DNA of 64,000 nt. Source: Methylobacter luteus IMV-B-3098 (GTDB taxonomy: Bacteria > Pseudomonadota > Gammaproteobacteria > Methylococcales > Methylomonadaceae). The notes beneath the pieces are model-generated. The model was not told the origin of the DNA, did not search any database, and worked only from the letters and a program-made list of their open reading frames with translations. The translations under genes and the position numbers were made by a program. Below are positions 12,220-21,013 of the stretch, in pieces; within the stretch, counting starts at the first letter, position 1, and each line of letters opens with the position of its first letter. The stretch spans positions 2,532,789 to 2,596,788 of the forward strand of contig NZ_KE386569.1 in assembly GCF_000427625.1 (NCBI RefSeq). Reading direction: 5' to 3'.

Positions 12220-12260
12220 AAAAAACCCGTTAACGTGTTCACGTTATCGGGTTTTTTTTT
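12220..12260 (+). terminator. Rho-independent terminator of the atp operon
   Basis: AAAAACCCGTTAACGTG pairs with CACGTTATCGGGTTTTT with one mismatch, and a run of nine T follows. It lies 24 bases after the atpC stop. Confidence 0.85.
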
Positions 12261-12304
12261 ATTTTAAAAATTTTTTACGATTATAATTCTGCAAGCCACA
12301 GTTT

Positions 12305-12374
12305 CAGGCGCAATCGCCTGAAGTTATGATGAAATTAAGAATATTGGGATAGGCTTAGAAAGCGCGGCGGATAG
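12305..12374 (+). pseudogene. Duplicate remnant of the atpC 3' end
   Basis: Bases 12305-12374 align with the end of atpC at 12128-12195, including the stop region: the blocks CAGGCGCAAT, GAAGNTATGATG and GGATAGGCTTAG plus AAAGCGCGGCGGATA are shared. I count about six substitutions and one inserted G. The insertion destroys the frame. The copy is followed by another short hairpin-like stretch with a T run, so the duplication may have included the terminator. Confidence 0.75.
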
Positions 12375-12451
12375 ATTAACAAGGGTTCTACCTGTCTGAA
12401 AAGCCCTGTAACGAGACCGTTGTTCGGTTTTTTATTCAAAGGAATATAAAC

Positions 12452-13918
12452 ATGAAAATTAAGACTATCATTCTGGCAGCGGGAAAAGGGACGCGTATGC
12501 GCTCAGAGTTGCCTAAAATATTGCATAAAATCGCCAATAAGCCTTTATTAAAACATGTTTACGACATGAGCAGGCAGTTGGAAGACAACAGCATCAAAAT
12601 TGTCTATGGCCATGGCGCTGAACTGGTAAGAGAAACATTAAGCGATTTAGACGTCGTCTGGATAGAACAAAAAGAGCAATTGGGCACAGGGCATGCTGTG
12701 CAGCAAGTCAGTGATCTGATATCAGACACGGATGATGTGCTGATTCTTTATGGTGATGTGCCTTTACTGAAATTGTCATCAGTCAAACAGCTGATCTCAA
12801 ATGTCAATGATCAAGCGCTCGCCTTGTTGACCGTCAATCTTGAAAATTCAACTGGTTACGGCAGAATAGTCAGAAATGAAATGGGCCAAGTTATAAGAAT
12901 TGTCGAAGAAAAAGATGCCAACGATCTCGAAAAACTGATCAATGAAGTCAATACCGGCATTATGGCCATGCCAGGCAATAAGCTGAAAAAATGGCTGAGC
13001 CAATTGAACAACAGCAATGCGCAAGGCGAATACTATTTAACGGATATCATTGAAATGGCAGTCACTGATGGCGTCACTATCGTCACGAGTCAGCCGGAAA
13101 CAGTCGATGAAGTTCTGGGCGTCAATAACCGCATACAGCTCAGTCATTTGGAACGTGTCTATCAACAGGAGCAAGCCAGTAAACTCATGGAACAAGGCGT
13201 TACTTTAAGAGACCCGGCCCGGTTCGATCTTCGGGGCTCGATAGAAATGCTGGGCCAGGATATCGAAATTGATGTCAACGTGATTCTGGAAGGTAGCAAC
13301 AGCATCGGCAGTAACGTGAAAATAGGTGCCAATACGCATATAAAGAACTCCATAATCGGCGATAATGTTGAGATTCTTGATTTATGCGTCATAGAAAATG
13401 CCGTCATAGGCAATGGCAGCAGAATCGGCCCCTACGCCAGATTGAGGCCGGAAAGTGTCCTGGCCGAAGATGTACATATCGGTAATTTCGTGGAAATCAA
13501 AAAATCATCGGTGGCAGCAGGCAGCAAAATCAACCATTTAAGCTATATCGGCGATACGACCGTAGGCAGCAAGGTAAATATCGGTGCCGGGACCATTACC
13601 TGCAATTATGATGGTGTGAATAAGTTCAGAACGATCATTGAAGATGGCGCTTTTATCGGCTCCGATACCCAGCTGATTGCTCCGGTAACGGTTGGCAAGA
13701 ACGCCACTATAGGTGCCGGTTCCACGATCACTAGAGACACCCCTGAGGATCAATTAACCTTGAGCAGGGCGAAACAAACGACTATAGACGGATGGCAACG
13801 CCCCATTAAACACGACTGCATGGATGCAGGAGGTAGAGCAGTGTCGGGAACGTCAGCCGACGACTGCATGGATGCAGGAGTTAGAACAATGTCAGGAACA
13901 ATTGTCGAGGAAAAATAA
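12452..13918 (+). CDS. glmU: Bifunctional GlmU with repeat-derived C-terminal tail
   Basis: GlmU acetylates glucosamine-1-phosphate and then transfers UMP to give UDP-GlcNAc for peptidoglycan and LPS. The N-terminal uridylyltransferase shows LAAGKGTRMRSELPKILH, and the C-terminal left-handed beta helix shows repeated hexads such as IGANTHIKNSIIGDN and acetyltransferase residues around NYDGVNKFRTIIEDGAFIGS. At 488 residues it is about 30 longer than usual. The family normally ends near GWQRPIK, and the extra tail is encoded by two 48-bp repeat units. It is followed by glmS with one base between the stop and the ATG. Confidence 0.95.
   Translation: MKIKTIILAAGKGTRMRSELPKILHKIANKPLLKHVYDMSRQLEDNSIKIVYGHGAELVRETLSDLDVVWIEQKEQLGTGHAVQQVSDLISDTDDVLILYGDVPLLKLSSVKQLISNVNDQALALLTVNLENSTGYGRIVRNEMGQVIRIVEEKDANDLEKLINEVNTGIMAMPGNKLKKWLSQLNNSNAQGEYYLTDIIEMAVTDGVTIVTSQPETVDEVLGVNNRIQLSHLERVYQQEQASKLMEQGVTLRDPARFDLRGSIEMLGQDIEIDVNVILEGSNSIGSNVKIGANTHIKNSIIGDNVEILDLCVIENAVIGNGSRIGPYARLRPESVLAEDVHIGNFVEIKKSSVAAGSKINHLSYIGDTTVGSKVNIGAGTITCNYDGVNKFRTIIEDGAFIGSDTQLIAPVTVGKNATIGAGSTITRDTPEDQLTLSRAKQTTIDGWQRPIKHDCMDAGGRAVSGTSADDCMDAGVRTMSGTIVEEK
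13813..13908 (+). repeat. Two 48-bp repeat units at the glmU/glmS junction
   Basis: Units begin at 13813 and 13861, each starting CGACTGCATGGATGCAGGAG. They belong to the same family as the units at 3870-4013, sharing GATGCAGGAGGTAGAGCA. Here they are read in a different frame by glmU. The frame used in the parB-like gene is also open but lies upstream of the true glmS start. Confidence 0.75.
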
Positions 13919-13919
13919 T

Positions 13920-15749
13920 ATGTGTGGAATTGTAGGTGGTATAGCGCAGCGAAACGTAGTCCCCATCTTATTGGAGGGGCTGAAACGGTTGGAATACCGC
14001 GGTTACGACTCGGCAGGGCTGGCGGTCATAAACGGGCGGGAAATATACCGAAAACGGGAACTGGGCAAGGTAAAAGGCCTGGAAGCTTTGCTTCAGGCCG
14101 ATCCTATCGCCGGCAATCTCGGCATAGCCCATACCCGATGGGCAACTCATGGCAAACCGAGCACGGCTAATGCGCATCCGCATATCTGTAAGAATAAAGT
14201 GGCCGTGGTTCATAACGGCATTATTGAAAACCATGAGCAATTACGCGGGATTCAGTTGGAGAACGGCTATAAGTTTACGTCGGAAACCGATACCGAAGTC
14301 GTCGTGCATGAAATTTATCATGCCATGGAGACTTCGACTGGATTATTGAACGCCGTTCAAAAGACCGTGAAAAAGTTCGAGGGCGCTTATGCTTTAGGCA
14401 TCATGAGTGTCGATTATCCCGATACGCTGATCGCTTGCAGAAAAGGCAGTCCTTTGGTGATTGGAGTCGGTATCGGCGAGTATTTCATCGCGTCGGATGT
14501 TGCTGCCTTGTTGCCGGTCACGCAACGGTTTATTTTTCTGGAAGACGGCGACATAGCGGCGATAACGATAGATGAGGTCGTTATTTACGATGCCAATGAA
14601 AATATCGTCACTCGCCCTGTAAAAACCAGCCAGCTGAAAATAGACTCTGTCGATAAGGGCGAATATCGCCATTACATGCTGAAAGAGATTTATGAGCAGC
14701 CCTGGGCCGTTTCAGAAACGCTGGAAGGCCGGTTCGTAAACAATCGGCTACAGGAGAGTTCAATCGGGCATAATGCCGCGGCTATTTTCGACAAGGTAAA
14801 ATCCGTGCAAATTCTGGCCTGCGGAACCAGTTACCATGCGGGATTAGTGGCGCGCTACTGGTTTGAGAAACTGGCACGCGTGCCTTGCAATATCGAGGTC
14901 GCCAGCGAATTCCGCTACAGGCATCCTGTATTATCGGAGGACACCCTGGTTGTCACGATCTCGCAATCGGGCGAGACAGCCGATACGCTGGCTGCGTTGC
15001 AGGAGACGAAAAAACTGGGCGCGAAATATTCCTTGGCTGTTTGCAATGTGCCGGAAAGCTCGTTGATCAGAGAGTCCGACCTGGTGTTAATGACACGGGC
15101 CGGCGCTGAAATTGGCGTGGCATCGACAAAAGCCTTCACAACACAATTAGTGACACTGATGCTGCTGGTCATCGCTATCGGCAGACGATTTGGGCTGACG
15201 GAGAAACTGGAGCAGAAAATAACGTCGGAATTATTCAGCCTGCCAGAAAAAATTGAACAGGTCTTGCAGCTGAATGAGGAAATCAAGACCTTATCGGAAC
15301 AATTCGCCGAAAAACAGCACGCGCTATTTCTCGGCAGAGGCACGCATTATCCGATAGCGATGGAGGGTTCACTAAAACTCAAGGAGATTTCCTATATCCA
15401 TGCCGAGGCTTATCCGGCAGGCGAACTGAAACACGGACCGCTGGCATTGATAGACGCGGACATGCCGGTCATTACCGTAGCGCCGAACAACAGCCTGCTG
15501 GAAAAACTGAAATCCAATATGCAGGAAGTCAGCGCGCGGGGAGGCCAACTGATCGTTTTCATGGACGAAACATTGGCATCTGAAGGCAGCGAGAGTGTAC
15601 AGATCATAAAAGTGCCGCAAGTCGAAAATGAAACGGCGCCTATTGTCTACGCCATACCGCTACAGTTACTGGCCTATCATGTCGCTGTTTTGAAAGGCAC
15701 CGATGTCGATCAGCCCAGAAATCTGGCAAAATCGGTGACTGTGGAATAG
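13920..15749 (+). CDS. glmS: Glucosamine-fructose-6-phosphate aminotransferase GlmS
   Basis: GlmS makes glucosamine-6-phosphate from fructose-6-phosphate and glutamine, the first step toward UDP-GlcNAc. I place the start at the ATG at 13920 so that Cys2 of MCGIVGGIAQRN is the N-terminal glutaminase nucleophile; this gives 609 residues. The upstream in-frame extension is only translated repeat sequence. It has an Ntn glutaminase domain (1-240), then two SIS isomerase domains (CGTSYHAGLVARYWFE, TISQSGETADTLAAL, GRGTHYPIAMEGSLKLKEIS). The SD GAGGAAAAA lies at the end of glmU. Confidence 0.97.
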   Translation: MCGIVGGIAQRNVVPILLEGLKRLEYRGYDSAGLAVINGREIYRKRELGKVKGLEALLQADPIAGNLGIAHTRWATHGKPSTANAHPHICKNKVAVVHNGIIENHEQLRGIQLENGYKFTSETDTEVVVHEIYHAMETSTGLLNAVQKTVKKFEGAYALGIMSVDYPDTLIACRKGSPLVIGVGIGEYFIASDVAALLPVTQRFIFLEDGDIAAITIDEVVIYDANENIVTRPVKTSQLKIDSVDKGEYRHYMLKEIYEQPWAVSETLEGRFVNNRLQESSIGHNAAAIFDKVKSVQILACGTSYHAGLVARYWFEKLARVPCNIEVASEFRYRHPVLSEDTLVVTISQSGETADTLAALQETKKLGAKYSLAVCNVPESSLIRESDLVLMTRAGAEIGVASTKAFTTQLVTLMLLVIAIGRRFGLTEKLEQKITSELFSLPEKIEQVLQLNEEIKTLSEQFAEKQHALFLGRGTHYPIAMEGSLKLKEISYIHAEAYPAGELKHGPLALIDADMPVITVAPNNSLLEKLKSNMQEVSARGGQLIVFMDETLASEGSESVQIIKVPQVENETAPIVYAIPLQLLAYHVAVLKGTDVDQPRNLAKSVTVE

Positions 15750-15932
15750 GTGTTTGGGCAGCTAGAATCGTGTGGTGTGGGCGAACAATAAAGTGCCCGC
15801 TTACAGCTGCCTGTTCATTTGACTTCATTTATATCCCAAGCGTCTTCCCTGTAGCTGTTACGGGGGAGACGAATTCCTTCAATGGATGACAAATCCATCC
15901 ATGTATTTCTGTGGGCAGGACGCTTCGACAGC

Positions 15933-16616
15933 CTAAACCTCGGCCCACATGCGCAGCAGATTATGGTAGCAACCGGTTAAATTGACTGTCGGCGTGCTAT
16001 CGCCTTGCGTTTCGCGTAGTTCGAGTATAGCCATGTCCATTTCAAACAGCAGTCGCCGACGTTCCGTTTCGCGCACCATGCTTTCCATCCAGAAGAACGA
16101 GGCCACTCGCGCGCCGCGCGTGACCGGTTCGACGCGGTGCAGGCTGGAGCCGGGGTAAAGTACCATGTCGCCGGCGGGCAGTTTCACGGCATGCGTGCCG
16201 TAAGTGTCCTCGATGACCAGTTCGCCGCCGTCGTAATCGTCCGGATCGCTTAGAAACAATGTCGCCGATAGATCGGTGCGCACGCGCTCGCCGGTCGCAG
16301 CGCAGGTGCGTACGGCATTGTCGATATGATTGCCGAAGGTGTTGGCCGCGTCTTCGTAGCGGTTGAATAACGGCGGAAAAATGCGCCTGGGCAGCGCCGC
16401 CGACAGGAACAGCGCGTTCTTGTTCAAATGCTCCAGTACAATGACGCGGAGCGCCTCGCTCGCGGGCGCGTTTTCCGGCAATTGCAGGTTGTTTTTCACC
16501 TTGGCTGATTGTGTGCCGGCCGTGATGCGGCCATCGGCCCAGGGCGCGGTGTTCAGGATCGCGCGGCAGTCCGCCAATGCTTCGGCAGTCAGTACGTCGG
16601 GGATGTGGATTAGCAT
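15933..16616 (-). CDS. PiuC/YbiX-type Fe(II)/2-oxoglutarate hydroxylase
   Basis: The 227-residue protein belongs to the PKHD-type hydroxylases found beside siderophore receptors. Iron ligands are visible as HID in GNHIDNAV and the distal His in [20 protein letters not shown], which also supplies the Arg that binds 2-oxoglutarate. The N-terminus [18 protein letters not shown] and the C-terminal [10 protein letters not shown] fit YbiX/PiuC. The substrate is unknown in the family. It is the last gene of the iron operon, about 140 bases after the PepSY gene. Confidence 0.9.
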   Translation of the reverse strand: MLIHIPDVLTAEALADCRAILNTAPWADGRITAGTQSAKVKNNLQLPENAPASEALRVIVLEHLNKNALFLSAALPRRIFPPLFNRYEDAANTFGNHIDNAVRTCAATGERVRTDLSATLFLSDPDDYDGGELVIEDTYGTHAVKLPAGDMVLYPGSSLHRVEPVTRGARVASFFWMESMVRETERRRLLFEMDMAILELRETQGDSTPTVNLTGCYHNLLRMWAEV

Positions 16617-16755
16617 GAGGAATCTCCCAAGAAGTCCTAATTAACAATACGGTGAAAAATCACTTTCCTAAATTTTGGCAATGGCATTCATAGGGAGACT
16701 AAGGCCGCCCTCCGCATAAGCGTTGTTTTTCATTTGCAAATCTTTTAAACCAGTC

Positions 16756-17460
16756 CTAAAGCGCCTGCCAGGCAAATCCCATGGCCAGGCTCAAGGAGCC
16801 TAATGCCAATCCGGCGGCGGCAAGACGGCGGCCATGCAGCCGGGTCCACAGCAGCGTGCCGGTCAGGCACAGGACGATGAGTCCGCCGGCCAGGGTGTCG
16901 GTGAGCAAGACCCAGCCGACGCCCATGCCGGCGCCTTTGTGCAGGTTGATGAGCACGGAGAACAGATTGCCTTCGCCGCGTTTTACCGTGACGAAAGCAT
17001 TGCCTTGCCAGTATTCAGCCTGCAGGAAACGTTGCGGGCTGCGTACCGAAATTTGCCAGCGCGGCGGTTGCCGCACTTCGTTACCGTTCCAGATAACACT
17101 ATTGCCGGGTTCGCGCATGATTCGCGCCGATTGAGGCTCGAACCGGAGTTGCTGTCCTAGCCATTCGGCCAGTGCTTCCGGGGTGGCCGGCCGCGGATCG
17201 GGCAAGGTCAGCTGGATCTGCTGCTGCTCGAGTTTAGCGGCTGGAATTTTCATGACGGTGCGGTGATTGAGCAGAATGCCCGTTACCCCGAACAAGAGCC
17301 CGAGCGCCGCGCCCCACAGACCGATCCAGGCATGCGCGCGGCGCAGCCATTTGAGGAAGGCGCCGCGCGACAGCCGTCGCGGCAAAAAAAGATAGCCGCC
17401 ATTGGGTTTGCGGTTTCTGCCAGCGGTCAACGGCGGCAGGGCATCGGATGGGGCATGCAT
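16756..17460 (-). CDS. PepSY-associated membrane protein of the iron operon
   Basis: The 234 residues carry an N-terminal membrane helix (AHAWIGLWGAALGLLFGVTGILLNHR, about residues 42-67), a periplasmic region, and two further helices near the end (about 180-200 and 212-232). HRT in the first loop and NLHKGAGMG before the second helix are typical of PepSY_TM proteins, which often accompany siderophore receptors and may reduce ferric chelates. The actual reaction is not known. The gene lies between the receptor and the hydroxylase on the same strand. Confidence 0.8.
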   Translation of the reverse strand: MHAPSDALPPLTAGRNRKPNGGYLFLPRRLSRGAFLKWLRRAHAWIGLWGAALGLLFGVTGILLNHRTVMKIPAAKLEQQQIQLTLPDPRPATPEALAEWLGQQLRFEPQSARIMREPGNSVIWNGNEVRQPPRWQISVRSPQRFLQAEYWQGNAFVTVKRGEGNLFSVLINLHKGAGMGVGWVLLTDTLAGGLIVLCLTGTLLWTRLHGRRLAAAGLALGSLSLAMGFAWQAL

Positions 17461-17535
17461 GTTTTTTCACCTCTGAATTCTCTAGGAGTTGGTTAAAAAA
17501 TAGCTTCTCGATTTGCTCACGAAATCAGCGTTTAT

Positions 17536-17580
17536 GTAGGGGCGAATTGATTCGCCCAGGGCGATTGAAATCGCCCCTAC
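17536..17580. repeat. Palindromic intergenic repeat (GGGGCGAATT type)
   Basis: The sequence begins GTAGGGGCGAATTGATTCGC and ends GCGATTGAAATCGCCCCTAC, so the outer arms are complementary and inner half-palindromes occur as well. It lies between the receptor and PepSY genes inside the operon. It is related to the GGTCGAAT and GTGCGAAT palindromes elsewhere in the window. Confidence 0.7.
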
Positions 17581-17596
17581 AACCGACTTTTAAGGA

Positions 17597-19777
17597 TTAA
17601 TATTTAAAACGCACCGACAATTGCCCCGAAACCGGCACGCCGGGCAAGGCCGAACGCGCCTGGCCGGATTCGTAGTACACCTTGTCGGTCAGGTTGAACA
17701 CGTTCAGCTGCACGTCGTAATGCTTTTGATGATAGGCCAGCACGGCATCGAGCCGCGCGTAGCCGGGCAGTTCGACTTCATTGACGCTGTCGGTGAAGCG
17801 TTTCGTGGCGTAAAACACGCCGCCGCCGATCTCCCAGTTATCGGTCAGGTGGTAGCTGGTCCAGGCGACGCCGCTATGCTTGGGGACATTGACCGGCGTC
17901 ATGCCCTCAAGTGATTTTCGCTGACCGCTGACGGAGCCGACGGCGGTGCTGTTGGATTTCGCCATCTCGGCATCCAGATACGCGTAAGTCAGCGACACAT
18001 CCCAGCGCGGCAGGATTTCGCCGGCCAGGCCCAGCTCGAAGCCGTCGGTGCGCTGCTCGCCGGCCAGCACGGTCAGATTGGGATCATTGGCGTCGGCCGT
18101 GCGCGCGTTGGTCTTTTCCAGCCGAAACAGCGCGGCCGTCGCGGACAGGCGGCCATCGAACAGGTCGAACTTGCCGCCGATCTCGAAATTGCGGTTCTTC
18201 TCGGGCGGCAGGTTGGCCGTCGCGGCGCTGAGGCTGTAGCTTTCCGCCGACGGGTTGAAGGACGTGCCATAGCTGAAGTAATAAGACTGGGATTCGGTCG
18301 GTTGCCAGACGATGCCGCCGCGCGGACTCCATTGGCGGTCGGTGCGGCTGAGGTCATTGTCGTCATTGAGGAGGTCGTCCTGTTCCGCCTCGAACACGTC
18401 GTAGCGCGCGCCGGCCAGCAATTTCCATTGCGGCGACAATTCAAACTGGTCCAGCACATAGCCCGCGTAAGTCTGGGTTTGAGTCAAGCGGTTGGTGGCG
18501 AGCGTACCGCTGAAGTCATCGGCACGCCCCGAGCCTACCGTCGAGGTCAGCACCGGGTTGAAGACCGAAACGGATGCCACCTCGCTCGAGTTTTTCGATT
18601 TGAAGTCATAATCCTCCCAGCCGAATTCGGCGCCGAACATCAACGTGTTATTGAAGCCGAACAGCGGCTTTTTGTAGACGAAGTCGGTCTGGTTGTAGAT
18701 GTTTTCCTGCGTGTTCTGGCGCAGCGCCTGGGTACGCGCGACCGTGGAATCCAGACCATTGTCGGTGACCGCTCCAAACAGATGCGTCCGGTACTTGCGC
18801 TCGTAGTCGCCGTAGCGGACGCTGTTTTTCACCGAGAAATCCGGGGTGAAGCGGTGCGTCAGCGCGACCGTGCTGACGTTGACATCGGTTTTCTGCAAGC
18901 GGTCGTTCGTGAAACCGTAGAACGTCTCGATAGGCATGTCGGCCGGTTTGCCCCGGTAAATCGGCACACCATAGTCAAAAACGCCGTCTTCTTCCTGATG
19001 CAGCAGATTCAGGGACAGATCGGTATCCGGCGTGAGTTTGGCCATGAATGACGGCGCTATGCCCCAGCGGTCGGTGTAGTTGTAATCACGGAAGGAGCCT
19101 GCATCCTGGTAAAGCACGTTGAGCCGGGCCGAAAGGTTTTTATAGGACGTTTCGGCATCGATCGTGGACCGCTTGAAGTCGTACAGGCCGTACGTGAAAT
19201 CGCCCGTGGCATGCGTGCCTCCGGTCGGCTTCTTGGTCACCTGGTTGATCACGCCGCCGGTGGCGCCGCGCCCGAACAGGATGGAGGACGCGCCCTTCAG
19301 CACTTCGGCCCTGTCGATGAAAAACGTGTCGCGCGCATACTGGCCGTTTTCCTTGACTCCGTCGAGGTAGGTGTCGGAACTGGCCGAGAAGCCGCGCAGG
19401 GTGATCGAGTCGCCGGTGCGGCCGCCTTCGCCGGCGGCGATGGTCAGGCCGCTGACGTTCTTGAGCGCATCGCGCAGGTTGAAGGCGTTCTGAGATTCGA
19501 TCAGTTCCTTCTTGACCACGCTGACCGATTGCGGGATGTCGCGCAGCGCCATCTCGGTCTTGCTGCCCGTGGTCGACGTGTCGGCCTTGTAGCCGTCGGA
19601 TTGCCGATCGCGGGCCGCCTTGACTTTGACGGCCGGCAGCGTGACTTCCTTATCCGCGCCAGCGCGCGCTTCAACGGCCGGCTCGGCGGCCACCGCCATG
19701 CCATTCAGCGCCGCCCCCAGCGGCAGTAGTGCACCTAGTCGCCATTTGGCGCCGGGCGTTGCTTTCTTTAAGGTCAT
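17597..19777 (-). CDS. TonB-dependent siderophore receptor
   Basis: An outer-membrane receptor of 726 residues. A signal peptide ends near residue 31 (GMAVAAEPA). The plug domain (about 65-200) contains IPQSVSVVKKELI, the typical ITLRGFSASSDTYLDGVKEN and VLKGASSILFGRGATGGVIN. The remaining 500 residues are a beta barrel ending in the aromatic residue of SVRFKY. The plug resembles catecholate and hydroxamate ferrisiderophore receptors (Fiu, FhuA group), but the ligand cannot be read from sequence. Neighbouring tonB, exbB and exbD energise it, and the PiuC neighbour favours a catecholate system. It is downstream of a Fur box at the operon head. Confidence 0.93.
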   Translation of the reverse strand: MTLKKATPGAKWRLGALLPLGAALNGMAVAAEPAVEARAGADKEVTLPAVKVKAARDRQSDGYKADTSTTGSKTEMALRDIPQSVSVVKKELIESQNAFNLRDALKNVSGLTIAAGEGGRTGDSITLRGFSASSDTYLDGVKENGQYARDTFFIDRAEVLKGASSILFGRGATGGVINQVTKKPTGGTHATGDFTYGLYDFKRSTIDAETSYKNLSARLNVLYQDAGSFRDYNYTDRWGIAPSFMAKLTPDTDLSLNLLHQEEDGVFDYGVPIYRGKPADMPIETFYGFTNDRLQKTDVNVSTVALTHRFTPDFSVKNSVRYGDYERKYRTHLFGAVTDNGLDSTVARTQALRQNTQENIYNQTDFVYKKPLFGFNNTLMFGAEFGWEDYDFKSKNSSEVASVSVFNPVLTSTVGSGRADDFSGTLATNRLTQTQTYAGYVLDQFELSPQWKLLAGARYDVFEAEQDDLLNDDNDLSRTDRQWSPRGGIVWQPTESQSYYFSYGTSFNPSAESYSLSAATANLPPEKNRNFEIGGKFDLFDGRLSATAALFRLEKTNARTADANDPNLTVLAGEQRTDGFELGLAGEILPRWDVSLTYAYLDAEMAKSNSTAVGSVSGQRKSLEGMTPVNVPKHSGVAWTSYHLTDNWEIGGGVFYATKRFTDSVNEVELPGYARLDAVLAYHQKHYDVQLNVFNLTDKVYYESGQARSALPGVPVSGQLSVRFKY

Positions 19778-19846
19778 ATTTCCCCCCGTTATAGCTTTTT
19801 AAATAGAGTATGGCTGCCTGGCGGGGAAAGCTGGGTGGCTGGTTCA

Positions 19847-20278
19847 TTAGTGTGTACTGGATGGATCGGGCTCGGACACGAAACCGATGCGCGTGACGCC
19901 GGCCTTGGCCGCGTCGGCCAGGGCTTCGGCGACAAAGCGGTACGGCACGGCCTGGTCGGCGCGCACATGCAGTTCCGGCTGCGGCGACTGCTGCGCGATC
20001 TGCGCCAGTCGTTCGTTGAACTGTTCGCGCGAGACGGTCGTTTCATCCCAAAATAACTGCCCGTCGCCGTTGATGGACAGCGCGATATGTTCCGTTTCCG
20101 TCACCTGCGGTTCGCTGCTGGCTTTCGGCAAGTCGATCTTGACCGCGTGGGTCATCAACGGCGCGGTAATCATGAAAATAATCAGCAATACCAGCATCAC
20201 GTCGATCAACGGCACCATGTTGATTTCCGAAACCGGATGCTGTCCGCCCTTGTTTTGGTCGAAGCTGCCGAAGGCCAT
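19847..20278 (-). CDS. exbD: TonB-energising protein ExbD
   Basis: The 143-residue protein has a short cytoplasmic start ending in SEINMVPLIDVMLVLLIIFMI, a single membrane helix with the essential Asp (VPLIDVML) that takes part in proton use, and a periplasmic domain. Its ATG overlaps the exbB stop (TAATG). Confidence 0.94.
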   Translation of the reverse strand: MAFGSFDQNKGGQHPVSEINMVPLIDVMLVLLIIFMITAPLMTHAVKIDLPKASSEPQVTETEHIALSINGDGQLFWDETTVSREQFNERLAQIAQQSPQPELHVRADQAVPYRFVAEALADAAKAGVTRIGFVSEPDPSSTH

Positions 20279-21009
20279 TACACACCTCCTAAAACGATTG
20301 CCGCTGTTGGGTTGGCGGCTGACTGCCCGGCGATGGGTGCGCCGGTGGCCAGGAAAGCGAACAGGTCATGCGCGTAGGCATCGAGTCGGGCCAGCACCAG
20401 GCGGTTGGAGCGCGCGCAAGCGTTGTAGGCCAGTACGGCCGGAATCGCCACAGCCAGGCCCAGGCCGGTCATGATCAGCGCTTCGCCCACGGGGCCTGCA
20501 ATCTGGTCGAGCGTGGCGGCCCCGCCTTGCCCGATGCCGAGCAGGGCATGGTAGACGCCCCAGACCGTGCCGAACAGGCCGACGAATGGCGCGGTGCTGG
20601 CGATCGAGGCCAGCGCCGTCAGGCCCCATTCCAGGCGCGCGGTTTCCTCGTCGATCGCCCGGCGCATCGAGCGCGTCAGAAACTCCGTGGCGGAGCCGGC
20701 CTCATGCAGGCGATGCGCGCCATGAGTGGCGTGATGTCGTGCCGCGGTGATGGCATGCCAGGTCAAATAGGCGAACGACTCGCTCGGCGCATGCTGACTC
20801 AGATAACGGGCGACCTCGTCGAGCGAGGCGGCGTCCCAGAATGTTTTCAGAAATCGCGCCGAGCGCCGGCGCATCATGGCGCCCTGCCAGGTTTTGACGA
20901 CAATAAAATACCAGCTGGCAATCGACATTGCGATCAGCAAGCCAAGAAGCGATTGTCCGACGCCGTCGCTTTGGGACAGGAAATGAGTGAGATTGTCTTT
21001 GAAATCCAT
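20278..21009 (-). CDS. exbB: TonB-energising protein ExbB (TolQ/MotA family)
   Basis: ExbB forms the pentameric proton channel with ExbD in the inner membrane. From the ATG at 21009 it has 243 residues; an upstream in-frame ATG at 21063 overlaps tonB coding sequence and adds an unlikely leader. There are three membrane segments (about 14-36, 118-142 and 160-185), with GLTALASIASTAPFVGLFGTVWGV and the conserved GPVGEALIMTGLGLAVAIPA block. It is separated from tonB by 4 bases. Confidence 0.92.
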   Translation of the reverse strand: MDFKDNLTHFLSQSDGVGQSLLGLLIAMSIASWYFIVVKTWQGAMMRRRSARFLKTFWDAASLDEVARYLSQHAPSESFAYLTWHAITAARHHATHGAHRLHEAGSATEFLTRSMRRAIDEETARLEWGLTALASIASTAPFVGLFGTVWGVYHALLGIGQGGAATLDQIAGPVGEALIMTGLGLAVAIPAVLAYNACARSNRLVLARLDAYAHDLFAFLATGAPIAGQSAANPTAAIVLGGV

Positions 21010-21013
21010 GAGT

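Noticed and set aside
13824-13919. N-terminal extension of GlmS
   Set aside because: Would bury the nucleophile Cys2 and consists only of translated 48-bp repeats; the ATG at 13920 is the functional start.
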